Positions 20,645 to 29,601 of a stretch of 64,000 bases of DNA are shown in pieces. The position numbers were made by a program, and so were the translations under genes. Every line of letters starts with the position of its first letter. Position 1 is the stretch's first letter. Origin of the DNA: Pontivivens insulae. Lineage in GTDB: Bacteria > Pseudomonadota > Alphaproteobacteria > Rhodobacterales > Rhodobacteraceae. Location of the stretch: positions 310,001 through 374,000 of the forward strand of contig NZ_OMKW01000003.1 in the NCBI RefSeq assembly GCF_900302495.1, written 5' to 3'. The notes under the pieces are model-generated. The model searched no databases. It was not told where the DNA came from and worked only from the letters and a program-made list of their open reading frames with translations.

Positions 20645-22926
20645 TGGTCAACGTCGTTCACAAGCCCAACCCGCACGATAGCGGTCCGCTGCACGTCACT
20701 GGTGCCGCGACTTATACCGACGACATTGCCGCGCCTGCCGGAGCGCTGCATCTCGCCTTTGGGATCAGCCATGTTGCACGGGGGCGGATCGTGTCGATGG
20801 ATCTGTCCGCTGTGCGAGCGGCGGAGGGGGTCGCGCTGGTGCTGGGGCCGGAGGAGTTGGGCGATATACCTGATGTCTCGCCCTCTCCCATGCCCGAGCC
20901 GCTATTGAGCACCGGCGAGGTGCTGTTTCACGGCCAGCCGCTGTTCATTGTGGCGGCAGAGAGCCATCTGCTCGCCCGCAAGGCCGCGCGACTGGCCAAG
21001 GTCGAGATCGAGGAAAGCCCGGCGCTGTTGACCATCGAAGACGCTCTCGCGGCAGACAGTCTGCTGGAGCAGCCTCTGATGTGGGGACAGGGCGACCCGG
21101 ATGGAGCGCTGGAAAAAGGCGCCCATCGCCTGCAAGGTTCTATTCAGATCGGCGGACAGGAGCATTTCTACCTTGAGGGGCACGCGGCCATGGCGGTGCC
21201 GGGCGACGGGGATGAGGTGACGATCCACTCATCAACCCAGCATCCCAGCGAAATCCAGCACAAAGTGGCACATGCGCTGCACGTCCCCTTTGCCGAGGTC
21301 GCGGTTCAGGTGCGCCGGATGGGCGGCGGCTTTGGCGGCAAGGAGAGCCAGGGCAACGCGCTCGCCATCTCCTGCGCTCTGGTCGCCAAGCGGACCGGAC
21401 GGGCGGCCAAGATGCGCTATGACCGGGATGATGACATGGTCATCACCGGCAAGCGACACGAAGCGCGCATTGACTATGACGTGAGCTTTGACGCGGCAGG
21501 GCGGATCGCGGGGCTTGCCTTCGATCAGTATATCCGCTGCGGCTGGTCCGCAGATCTGTCGCTGCCCGTGGCAGACAGGGCGATGCTGCATGCCGACAAT
21601 GCCTATCACCTGCCGGATGTGCGCATCCGCTCCACCCGGCTGCTGACTCATACTGCGTCGAACACGGCGTTCCGGGGCTTTGGCGGGCCGCAGGGTATGG
21701 TCGGGATCGAGCGGGTGATGGAGCATATCGCCGCCCGTCTGGGTTCCGATCCACTCAGCGTCCGGCAGGCCAATTTCTATGCCCCCGGCAAGGCGGGACA
21801 AACCACGCCTTACGGGATGGAGGTTGAGGACAACATTGCCCCCGATCTGGTGGCCGAATTGGTCCGGCGCTCGGATTACCAAGCGCGGCGGGCGGAGATT
21901 GAGGCCGCGAATGCTCAAAGCCCGATCCTGAAGCGCGGCATCGCCGTCACGCCGGTAAAGTTCGGGATCTCCTTCACGCTGACCCAACTTAATCAGGCCG
22001 GAGCACTGGTGCATGTCTACACTGATGGCTCCATCCGCGTGAACCATGGCGGGACCGAGATGGGTCAGGGCCTGTTCACCAAGGTCGCGGCGGTTGCTGC
22101 GGATGTGTTCGGGCAGACGCTCGACCGGGTGAAGATCACCGCGACCGACACCTCGAAAGTGCCCAATACCTCAGCCACGGCGGCGAGTTCGGGCAGTGAT
22201 CTGAACGGCATGGCGGTGAAAGCCGCGTGTGAGACCATTCGCGACCGTCTGGCAGCCCTTGCGGCAAAGGAGCTGGGACGGTCGGACGTGCGCTTTGAGA
22301 ATGGTCGGGTGATCGCGGGCGACCGGGATATGAGCTGGGAAGACCTGATCGCACTTGCCTATGCAACGCGCATATCGCTGAGCGCAACGGGCTATTATGC
22401 GACGCCAAAGATTGCCTGGGACCGGGTTGCGGGCAAGGGACGCCCGTTTTTCTACTTCGCCTATGGCGCGGCGGTCACCGAGGTGGTGATCGACACGCTG
22501 ACGGGAGAAAACCGCATCCTGCGCACGGATATCCTGCATGATTGCGGCAAGTCGCTGAACCCGGCCCTCGACATCGGACAAATCGAGGGGGGCTATGTGC
22601 AGGGCGCGGGCTGGTTGACCACCGAAGAGCTGGTTTGGCGCGGCGATGGCGCGCTGTGGACACATGCACCCTCCACCTACAAAATCCCGGCCTGTGCTGA
22701 TCGGCCCAAGGTGTTCAATGTCGATCTTTGGCAGGGCGAGAACCGGGAGGAGACGATTCACCGGTCGAAAGCCGTGGGCGAACCGCCGCTGATGCTAGGC
22801 ATTTCGGCCCTTGCGGCGCTTCAGCATGCGGTGCGCGAGGCGGGATCAGACGTCATGCTGGATGCCCCCGCAACGGCGGAGCGTGTTCTGAATGCCGTTG
22901 AAACGGCCAAGGGGCGCGGGTGGTGA
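20644..22926 (+). CDS. xdhB: xanthine dehydrogenase molybdopterin-binding subunit
   Basis: This 760-residue molybdenum cofactor subunit holds the active site for purine hydroxylation. Visible motifs are RRMGGGFGGKESQGN (Moco binding), NTAFRGFGGPQGM (with the substrate-orienting Arg) and the C-terminal KAVGEPPLMLGISA containing the catalytic Glu. I chose the ATG at 20644, which overlaps the xdhA stop (TGATG), over the GTG one codon upstream. XdhC, encoded next, inserts the sulfurated cofactor. Confidence 0.95.
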   Translation: MVNVVHKPNPHDSGPLHVTGAATYTDDIAAPAGALHLAFGISHVARGRIVSMDLSAVRAAEGVALVLGPEELGDIPDVSPSPMPEPLLSTGEVLFHGQPLFIVAAESHLLARKAARLAKVEIEESPALLTIEDALAADSLLEQPLMWGQGDPDGALEKGAHRLQGSIQIGGQEHFYLEGHAAMAVPGDGDEVTIHSSTQHPSEIQHKVAHALHVPFAEVAVQVRRMGGGFGGKESQGNALAISCALVAKRTGRAAKMRYDRDDDMVITGKRHEARIDYDVSFDAAGRIAGLAFDQYIRCGWSADLSLPVADRAMLHADNAYHLPDVRIRSTRLLTHTASNTAFRGFGGPQGMVGIERVMEHIAARLGSDPLSVRQANFYAPGKAGQTTPYGMEVEDNIAPDLVAELVRRSDYQARRAEIEAANAQSPILKRGIAVTPVKFGISFTLTQLNQAGALVHVYTDGSIRVNHGGTEMGQGLFTKVAAVAADVFGQTLDRVKITATDTSKVPNTSATAASSGSDLNGMAVKAACETIRDRLAALAAKELGRSDVRFENGRVIAGDRDMSWEDLIALAYATRISLSATGYYATPKIAWDRVAGKGRPFFYFAYGAAVTEVVIDTLTGENRILRTDILHDCGKSLNPALDIGQIEGGYVQGAGWLTTEELVWRGDGALWTHAPSTYKIPACADRPKVFNVDLWQGENREETIHRSKAVGEPPLMLGISALAALQHAVREAGSDVMLDAPATAERVLNAVETAKGRGW

Positions 22927-22942
22927 TCTGCGTATTCTGGAA

Positions 22943-23890
22943 ATGATGAAGGCGCAGGGCTTTGATATTGAGGCCACGCGGAGGATTGCCGCCGCGCAAG
23001 GGGCCGTGGCGCGCATTCTGATCACGGGCGCGCGGGGATCGGTGCCCCGTGAGGCTGGCACATCCATGTTGGTCTGGGCGGATGGTCAGGACGGAACAAT
23101 CGGTGGCGGAACACTGGAATGGGAGGCCGTGGCCGAAGCGCGGGCGCTGCTCACCTCGCCAGTGCGGTTCATGCGGCGCACGGTTCCCCTTGGACCGGCG
23201 CTTGGTCAGTGTTGCGGCGGGTCCGTTGATTATTTGATTGAGAGATTCGAGGCAGCAGATCTGGACACTGCGCCAGCGGCCTTTGCGCGGCGGCTAGATG
23301 GACCAAAAGCGATGCCCTTTGCCGTCCGAAAAGCCCAGCAGGATATTCGACAAGGATCCGGAGCATTCGTGCTGGAAGACGGGTGGATCATCGAACCCCT
23401 CGCCCCGGCGCGCACGCCGCTGTGGCTCTATGGTGCGGGTCATGTCGGGCGGGCCGTTGTGGGTGTGTTTGCAGATCTGCCCTTTGACATCACCTGGGTG
23501 GACGACGCGCCTGAGCGGTTTCCCGAGCCGGTTCCGCAGCATGTTTCCGCCCTGCTCGCCGCGAATCCGGCGGAGGCCGTGCAGCATGCGCCAGCAGACG
23601 CCATTCATATCGTGCTGACCTATTCCCACACGCTCGACCTGGAGCTTTGCCATCAGGTGCTGTTGCGACCTGCGGCCCATTTGGGGCTGATCGGATCAGA
23701 CACGAAGGCCGCGCGATTCCGCACCCGCCTTGCCGCCCTGGGCCATGACCCTGCCACAATCGCACGGCTCAACTGCCCTATCGGGGATCGGTCATTGGGA
23801 AAAGAGCCCGGCTCTATTGCCATCGGGCTGGCCGCTGAGCTTTTGCAGTTGCGAAAAATGACAGGGGGGCTTACGCAAAAAAGCGCATGA
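22943..23890 (+). CDS. xdhC: xanthine dehydrogenase accessory protein XdhC
   Basis: This 315-residue chaperone binds molybdenum cofactor, supports its sulfuration and delivers it to XdhB. The N-terminal XdhC/CoxI domain has ARGSVPREAGTSMLVW, IGGGTLEWEA and LGQCCGGSVDYLIE (the Moco-binding Cys pair). The C-terminal Rossmann-like domain starts at LWLYGAGHVGRAVVG. I prefer the ATG at 22943, where homology begins; an in-frame ATG at 22892 would overlap xdhB by 35 nt. The stop overlaps the next gene's start by 4 nt. Confidence 0.93.
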   Translation: MMKAQGFDIEATRRIAAAQGAVARILITGARGSVPREAGTSMLVWADGQDGTIGGGTLEWEAVAEARALLTSPVRFMRRTVPLGPALGQCCGGSVDYLIERFEAADLDTAPAAFARRLDGPKAMPFAVRKAQQDIRQGSGAFVLEDGWIIEPLAPARTPLWLYGAGHVGRAVVGVFADLPFDITWVDDAPERFPEPVPQHVSALLAANPAEAVQHAPADAIHIVLTYSHTLDLELCHQVLLRPAAHLGLIGSDTKAARFRTRLAALGHDPATIARLNCPIGDRSLGKEPGSIAIGLAAELLQLRKMTGGLTQKSA

Positions 23891-25419
23891 GCGTTCTGTT
23901 GGACCTTTCGGGCCTGACCAAGGCCTATCCGGGCGTTATCGCCAATGACGATGTCGGCTTCGACATCGCAGCCGGAGAGATTCACGCCCTGCTGGGTGAG
24001 AATGGCGCGGGTAAGTCAACACTCGTCAAGATGATCTACGGCCTTGTCCGCCCGGATAGCGGTGAGATGCGGTTGCATGGTGCCTATTATGCGCCAGGCT
24101 CCCCCAAGGATGCGCGGGCAGCTGGCGTATCGATGGTCTTCCAGCATTTCAGCCTGTTTGATGCGTTGAGCGTGCGTGAAAACATCGCGCTCGGTCTGGA
24201 TGAGGCAACAAAGCCGCGGGAGCTGTCGCAGCGCATCCGCGATGTGAGCCGGGAATATGGCCTGCCGCTCGACCCCGATCGTCTGATCGGTGACTTGAGC
24301 GTCGGTGAACGGCAGCGTGTTGAGATCGTGCGCTGCCTGTTGCAAGACCCGCGTCTGCTGATCATGGATGAGCCGACGAGCGTTTTGACGCCGCAAGAGG
24401 TTGAGATCCTGTTCAATACCTTGCGCCTGCTGGCCAGTCGCGGGGTTGCGATCCTCTATATCTCTCACAAACTGGATGAAATTCGCGTTCTGTGTGACCG
24501 CGCGACCATCCTGCGCGGTGGCAAGGTCGTGGGCACGTGCATTCCGCGTGACGAGACGCCGCGCTCTATGGCTGAGATGATGATCGGTGAAGCGCTGCGT
24601 GAACCGAAAGCCAAGCTTTCGGTGCCCGGCCGCACGCTGCTTCGGCTCAATGGGCTGAGCATGACCTCCGACGATCCGTTCGGGGTGAGCCTGCGCGACA
24701 TCCATCTGGAGCTGCATGCCGGCGAAGTGACAGGGATTGCGGGCGTGGCCGGGAACGGCCAGGACGAGTTGCTGTCGGTTCTGTCCGGTGAGGCGAAGGT
24801 CGCGCCAGGGATGCTGATGCTCGACGACGCGCCGATCGGGGACAAAGGACCGAATGCGCGGCGGGCGCTCGGCTTGCAGGCGGCACCTGAAGAGCGGCTT
24901 GGCCATGCCGCCGCGCCCGAGATGACGCTGACCGAGAACACGATGTTGACCGGTCGGGTGCGCCAGCGGCTCGACAATTCGGGTTTCCTGAAGTGGGAGG
25001 CGACAGCGAATTTCGCCCGCGCCGTGATCAGCCAGTTCGACGTGCGCACACCCGGTGTCGCGACACAGGCCAAGGCACTGTCGGGCGGGAACCTGCAAAA
25101 ATTCGTTATCGGACGTGAAGTGCTGCAAAAGCCGCGCGTTCTGATCGTCAATCAGCCGACATGGGGTGTGGATGCCGCCGCCGCTGCCGCCATTCGCGAT
25201 GCGCTGCGCGCGCTGGCCGAAGGCGGGGCTGCGGTATTGGTCATCAGCCAAGACCTCGACGAGTTGATGGAGATGTCGGACCAGTTCGCTGTCATCGCAG
25301 GTGGACGGCTCAGCGCACCGCGTGCGGCCGGAACCATCTCTATCGAGGAAATCGGACGCCTGATGGGTGGCGACACATCCACCGCGCGTGAGGGAGGGAC
25401 AGCCCATGCTGCGACTTGA
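23887..25419 (+). CDS. BMP-type nucleoside/purine ABC transporter ATP-binding protein
   Basis: This 510-residue protein has two ABC domains in tandem, like YufO/NupA of guanosine importers. Domain 1 has Walker A GENGAGKSTLV, signature LSVGERQRVEI and Walker B LLIMDEPTS. Domain 2 has a degenerate Walker A (GVAGNGQDELL), signature LSGGNLQKFVIGRE and a Walker B with Asn in place of the usual acidic residue (LIVNQPTWGVD), as is common in this subfamily. It overlaps xdhC by 4 nt, so import and oxidation of purines appear co-expressed. Confidence 0.9.
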   Translation: MSVLLDLSGLTKAYPGVIANDDVGFDIAAGEIHALLGENGAGKSTLVKMIYGLVRPDSGEMRLHGAYYAPGSPKDARAAGVSMVFQHFSLFDALSVRENIALGLDEATKPRELSQRIRDVSREYGLPLDPDRLIGDLSVGERQRVEIVRCLLQDPRLLIMDEPTSVLTPQEVEILFNTLRLLASRGVAILYISHKLDEIRVLCDRATILRGGKVVGTCIPRDETPRSMAEMMIGEALREPKAKLSVPGRTLLRLNGLSMTSDDPFGVSLRDIHLELHAGEVTGIAGVAGNGQDELLSVLSGEAKVAPGMLMLDDAPIGDKGPNARRALGLQAAPEERLGHAAAPEMTLTENTMLTGRVRQRLDNSGFLKWEATANFARAVISQFDVRTPGVATQAKALSGGNLQKFVIGREVLQKPRVLIVNQPTWGVDAAAAAAIRDALRALAEGGAAVLVISQDLDELMEMSDQFAVIAGGRLSAPRAAGTISIEEIGRLMGGDTSTAREGGTAHAAT

Positions 25420-26473
25420 GCCGCGACGCTCTCCCAGTCAGGCCATGGTGTGGCTGACGCCCATTCTGGCTGTCCTTGCCACGATGATCGCTGGCGGTGG
25501 CCTGTTCATGGCGTTGGGCAAGGATCCGGTCGATGCGATCTACACGATTTTCGTCGATCCGCTGCTTGATCCCTATTCCCTGCCCGAAATCTTCGTCAAA
25601 GCTGCACCGCTGATCTTGATTGCCATCGGGCTGAGCTATGGGTTCCGGGCCGGGATCTGGAATATCGGCGCCGAAGGTCAGTTCATCATGGGCGCGATTG
25701 CCGGTGCTGCGGTGGGGCTAGCCTTTTACGGCACGGCGGGCGTTTGGCTCTTGCCGCTGATGGCGCTCGCCGGAATTGTGGCTGGTTACCTTTGGGCGAT
25801 GATCCCCGCCCTGTTGCGGGTGAAGTTCGGCACCAATGAGATTCTGGTCAGCCTGATGCTCGTCTATGTGGCCGATCAGTTCCTGCGCGCGATGGTGAAT
25901 GGACCATTGCGCAATCCGCAGGGGTTTAACTTCCCTGAAAGCCGCCTGTTTCACGACAGTGCGCAGTTGCCGATCCTGTTTGATGGGACGAGGGTTCATC
26001 TGGGCGTCGCGATCGCCGTGATTATCGCGCTGATCGCGGCGCTGATCCTGTCCCGCCATATCATTGGCTACAATGTCCGCCTAATGGGCTCGGCCCCGCG
26101 GGCGGCGATGTTTTCAGGCGTGAAGCCGCCGCGCATGGTGATTTTCTGCCTTGGCCTGTCTGGCGCGCTGGCCGGGCTTGCGGGCCTGTTCGAGGCTGCG
26201 GGACCGATGGGTCAGCTGACGCCGACGCTGCCGCAGGGCTATGGCTTTACTGCGATCATCGTGGCGTTTCTGGGCCGCCTCAACCCGCTGGGCATCATCG
26301 CGGCGGGCTTCGTCATGGCGCTGACCTATATTGGCGGTGAGAACGCGCAGCTCGCCCTTGGCCTGCCAAAGGCGGCGATCAGCGTGTTTCAGGGCATGCT
26401 GCTGTTCTTCCTGCTGGGGCTCGACATCTTTGTGCGCTACCGGATTGCGCCCAAGCGGCGGGAGGTTGCGTGA
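25406..26473 (+). CDS. BMP-type ABC transporter permease 1
   Basis: This 355-residue inner-membrane permease (BPD_transp_2, YufP/NupB-like) has about nine to ten hydrophobic segments. The EAA-like and family blocks GIWNIGAEGQFIMGAIAG and GYNVRLMGSAPRAAMFSG are visible. The ATG at 25406 has an AGGGAGGG Shine-Dalgarno and overlaps the ATPase gene by 14 nt; an in-frame ATG at 25367 is less likely. It pairs with the second permease downstream to form the heterodimeric channel. Confidence 0.9.
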   Translation: MLRLEPRRSPSQAMVWLTPILAVLATMIAGGGLFMALGKDPVDAIYTIFVDPLLDPYSLPEIFVKAAPLILIAIGLSYGFRAGIWNIGAEGQFIMGAIAGAAVGLAFYGTAGVWLLPLMALAGIVAGYLWAMIPALLRVKFGTNEILVSLMLVYVADQFLRAMVNGPLRNPQGFNFPESRLFHDSAQLPILFDGTRVHLGVAIAVIIALIAALILSRHIIGYNVRLMGSAPRAAMFSGVKPPRMVIFCLGLSGALAGLAGLFEAAGPMGQLTPTLPQGYGFTAIIVAFLGRLNPLGIIAAGFVMALTYIGGENAQLALGLPKAAISVFQGMLLFFLLGLDIFVRYRIAPKRREVA

Positions 26474-27564
26474 TGGATTTTTCTGCCCTCGACCCGCTCG
26501 CGTTGATTGTTTCGCTGATCATCGCCGCCACGCCGCTGGTGCTTGCCGCGACAGGAGAGTTGGTGGTGGAGAAGTCAGGGGTGCTGAACCTCGGCGTCGA
26601 AGGCATGATGATCATGGGTGCGGTGATCGGGTTCATTGTCTCGGTTGAGATTGGGAACCCTGTGCTGGGATTTGCAGGAGCAGCGCTCGCCTCTGCCGCG
26701 CTGGCCCTGATCTTCGGGTTTCTGACGCAGGTTCTTCTGTCCAATCAGGTTGCGACGGGCCTTGCCCTGACGCTGTTTGGACTGGGCCTCGCAGCGTTGC
26801 TGGGGCAGAGTTATACCGGGATCCGCCCCCCCTCGACTGGCGATGTGTTTCCAGAGGCGTTGAGCACTGTGCCGGTCATCGGACCACTTCTCTTTTCCTA
26901 TGACTGGGTGGTCTATTTCGCGTTGATCATGGTCGGTGCCGTATGGTGGTTCCTGAACAAAACCCGCGGTGGGCTGATCCTGCGCGCGGTCGGGGAAGGT
27001 CATGATGCGGCCCATGCACTGGGGTACCGGGTCGTGGCCATCCGCATGGCAGCGATTGCGTTTGGCGGGGCCTTGGCCGGAATGGGCGGTGCGTATCTGA
27101 GCCTTGTGCGCGTGCCGCAATGGTCGGAAGGCATGACCGCAGGGATCGGCTGGATCGCGCTTGCCATTGTGGTCTTCGCCAGCTGGAAGCCGGGGCGCGT
27201 CATTCTGGGCGCCTGGCTGTTTGGGGGCGTGACGATCCTGCAGCTCAATATTCAGGCCGCAAACCTGAACATTCTCGGAATTCTCGCCCTCGCACTGGCT
27301 GGCGTTGCCGTGGTCATGCTTCTGGTGCAAATCCGCAGCCTGACACGCCACAAGGTCATCCAGATCGTTATGGTCTTTTCCTTTGCACTGCTGGCCCTAG
27401 TTCTTGCGCTGAGCTGGCCCGATTTCAGGCTCGACTCTGCGTATCTGTCGATGACACCGTATCTGACGACAATAATCGTGCTGGTCGCCCTTTCAGGGGA
27501 CAAGACCCGGCGCGCACTGAATGCCCCGGCCTCGCTTGGCCGGGTGTTCCACGCCTCGGCATAA
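26473..27564 (+). CDS. BMP-type ABC transporter permease 2
   Basis: This 363-residue second permease is YufQ/NupC-like. SGVLNLGVEGMMIMGAVIGF and ILRAVGEGHDAAHALGYRV are the family blocks. It is about 40 residues longer than many homologues because of an extra hydrophobic stretch near residues 285-330 (two probable membrane segments) before the conserved C-terminal MTPYLTTIIVLVAL. The start overlaps the stop of permease 1 (TGATG). Confidence 0.9.
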   Translation: MDFSALDPLALIVSLIIAATPLVLAATGELVVEKSGVLNLGVEGMMIMGAVIGFIVSVEIGNPVLGFAGAALASAALALIFGFLTQVLLSNQVATGLALTLFGLGLAALLGQSYTGIRPPSTGDVFPEALSTVPVIGPLLFSYDWVVYFALIMVGAVWWFLNKTRGGLILRAVGEGHDAAHALGYRVVAIRMAAIAFGGALAGMGGAYLSLVRVPQWSEGMTAGIGWIALAIVVFASWKPGRVILGAWLFGGVTILQLNIQAANLNILGILALALAGVAVVMLLVQIRSLTRHKVIQIVMVFSFALLALVLALSWPDFRLDSAYLSMTPYLTTIIVLVALSGDKTRRALNAPASLGRVFHASA

Positions 27565-27616
27565 AACGACCGGGGTGGGACGGGGAACCTATGAGACCCA
27601 CAACATGGAGAGACCA

Positions 27617-28717
27617 ATGACCCTATTCAAATCCCTTGGCCTGGCCGCCGCGCTGAGCATGAGTGCCGCCGTTGTTTCCGCTGATGGCCACGACCCGCTG
27701 AGCGTCGGCTTCATCTATGTCGGCCCGGTGGGCGACTATGGCTGGTCTTACCAGCACGATCAGGGTCGCCTCGCCGTCGAAGAGCATTTCGGTGATGCCG
27801 TCGAAACCTCTTTTGTCGAGTCCGTGCCCGAAGGCGACAGTGAGCGTGTGATCCGCCGCATGGCTCAGGAAGGCGCTGATCTGATCTTCACCACATCCTT
27901 CGGCTACATGACGCCGACAAACCGTGTCGCAGCCCAGTTCCCCGACACGTATTTCGAGCATGCAACGGGCTATCAGCGTGCCGACAACGTCTCGACCTAT
28001 TCGGGTCGTTTTTATGAGGGCCGCACCGTGCAAGGTATCCTTGCGGGCCACATGACCGAGAGCAACATCATCGGTTACATCGCATCCTTCCCGATCCCCG
28101 AGGTTATTCGCGGTATCAACGCGGCTTATCTCGCGGCGAAGGAAGTGAACCCGGATGTGGAGTTCCGCATCGTCTGGGTTTCCACCTGGTTTGATCCGGG
28201 CAAGGAAGCGGATGCCGCGAACACCCTGATCGAGCAGGGTGCGGACGTGATCATGCAGCACACCGACTCCACCGCTCCGATGACCATCGCGGAAGCGACG
28301 TGGGAAGGTCTGGCCGAGGGTGAGACCGGCGTTTATGCGTTCGGCCAAGCCTCTGACATGATGGAGTTCGGCCCGACGGCGCGCCTGTCCTCGATCATCG
28401 ACGACTGGGCTCCGTACTATATCGAGCGTGTTCAGGCGGCCCTTGACGGCACCTGGGAGAGTGAAGATGCGTGGCACGGCCTGGATGAAGGCATGACCTC
28501 CATCGGGGCATTCAATGCGAACATTCCTGCGGATGTGCGCAAGGAAGCCATGGATGCGGCGATCCAGATTTCCGGCGGCACGCGCCATTCCTTCACCGGG
28601 CCGATCAACTGGCAGAACGGTGAGGTCTGGCTGGAAGAAGGCGAAACGGCGGATGACGGCACGCTTCTGGGCATGAACCGTTATGTCGAGGGGATCGAGG
28701 GCACCGTTCCTAACTGA
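27617..28717 (+). CDS. BMP-family ABC transporter substrate-binding protein
   Basis: This 366-residue periplasmic binding protein begins with signal peptide MTLFKSLGLAAALSMSAAVVSA. The mature start DPLSVGFIYVGPVGDYGWSY matches the BMP (Bmp/PnrA) family that binds nucleosides or purines. Further landmarks are IFTTSFGYMTP and AAYLAAKEVNPDVEFRI. It follows the ATPase and both permeases and completes the importer. The xdh genes upstream suggest xanthine, hypoxanthine or their nucleosides as cargo. Confidence 0.92.
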   Translation: MTLFKSLGLAAALSMSAAVVSADGHDPLSVGFIYVGPVGDYGWSYQHDQGRLAVEEHFGDAVETSFVESVPEGDSERVIRRMAQEGADLIFTTSFGYMTPTNRVAAQFPDTYFEHATGYQRADNVSTYSGRFYEGRTVQGILAGHMTESNIIGYIASFPIPEVIRGINAAYLAAKEVNPDVEFRIVWVSTWFDPGKEADAANTLIEQGADVIMQHTDSTAPMTIAEATWEGLAEGETGVYAFGQASDMMEFGPTARLSSIIDDWAPYYIERVQAALDGTWESEDAWHGLDEGMTSIGAFNANIPADVRKEAMDAAIQISGGTRHSFTGPINWQNGEVWLEEGETADDGTLLGMNRYVEGIEGTVPN

Positions 28718-28736
28718 TCCCTGCCAAAGAACATTG

Positions 28737-28769
28737 AAAGGCCCCGGCATCGACCGGGGCCTTTTGCGT
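28737..28769 (+). terminator. rho-independent terminator of the xdh/BMP operon
   Basis: An 11-bp perfect stem AAAGGCCCCGG (28737-28747) / CCGGGGCCTTT (28754-28764) with a 6-nt loop is followed by TTGCGTTTTGG. It lies 20 nt after the BMP stop codon and closes the purine operon. Confidence 0.9.
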
Positions 28770-28871
28770 TTTGGCACCGCTTTCCGTTGCAGGCGGAACA
28801 AAAGGTCGCGGGTGGGCAACGGCGATTGCCCATCCGCGTTGATCTCTCAACAGATTTGAGGAGATTTCAGC

Positions 28872-29426
28872 ATGTTCCAACGGATGACCGTTCTCGCCTT
28901 CCTGTTGATGGGTGCGCCTGCCTTTGCACAGATGACGGATGGCCAACACGCCAGCCTGCCACCCGAACTGGAGGGGCCCGAATTTTCCGAGGCGCGTGAC
29001 ATGCCCGCGGGAAACCACACCTTCACCAATGACTTTCCCGTCGCCAGCCGCGTGGTGCGGAATGGTGAATTGAGTGATACCTATCTTGAAGAGGGGGCGC
29101 CGCTTGAGCTTTCACCGCCCGGTATTGCCATGCCCGGCTGGACCGCAATCGACCTTGCCGATCTTCCTTCGACGGATCTTGAAGGGGTGGACGTCTATCC
29201 GCAGGCTTGGGAAAATTTGGGCGTGATGGGTGAGATCGAAACCGTACAAGGGGACGAGATCATAGTCTCATTGCCGCGGTTTGCGGGCTTGCTCGATCAT
29301 CAAGTGCTTCTGCCTGTCGGAGCCTTCACCATCCTGACGCCGGAAGAAGAGCCCGGCACCGCGTATCGTGCCTTCCTTGGGACGACTGAAACAGTTCTGC
29401 GCGATCTGGAGCCCTATCAAGGCTAA
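28872..29426 (+). CDS. secreted protein with possible PRC-barrel-like domain
   Basis: This 184-residue protein has a signal peptide (MFQRMTVLAFLLMGAPAFAQ) and a GAGGAG Shine-Dalgarno. The mature part is acidic. The stretch ENLGVMGEIETVQGDEIIV and the segment after it (HQVLLPVGAFTIL) look like a PRC-barrel beta pattern, known from small periplasmic or photosynthesis-associated proteins. I do not recognise a specific function. It is bracketed by two strong terminators, so it is probably monocistronic. Confidence 0.75.
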   Translation: MFQRMTVLAFLLMGAPAFAQMTDGQHASLPPELEGPEFSEARDMPAGNHTFTNDFPVASRVVRNGELSDTYLEEGAPLELSPPGIAMPGWTAIDLADLPSTDLEGVDVYPQAWENLGVMGEIETVQGDEIIVSLPRFAGLLDHQVLLPVGAFTILTPEEEPGTAYRAFLGTTETVLRDLEPYQG

Positions 29427-29460
29427 GCCCAACGATGTGAAATGACGGACTGATCTGTCG

Positions 29461-29490
29461 GGCCGCGCGGTCATCCGCGCGGCCTGTTTT
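29461..29490 (+). terminator. rho-independent terminator
   Basis: A 10-bp GC stem GGCCGCGCGG-tcat-CCGCGCGGCC is followed by TGTTTT. It lies 34 nt after the stop of the secreted protein gene at 28872-29426. The remaining spacer to ilvD (29491-29601) shows nothing I recognise beyond a GGGG-containing leader. Confidence 0.88.
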
Positions 29491-29601
29491 GCTGGATGGC
29501 TCACGCATCGGAGGATGCCCTGCCCCTTGCGTAGGCGGGCATGGCCCAATATCAGATTGAGACCAAGGAAATAGCTGCTCAACACCTCCGGGGAAACGCC
29601 A

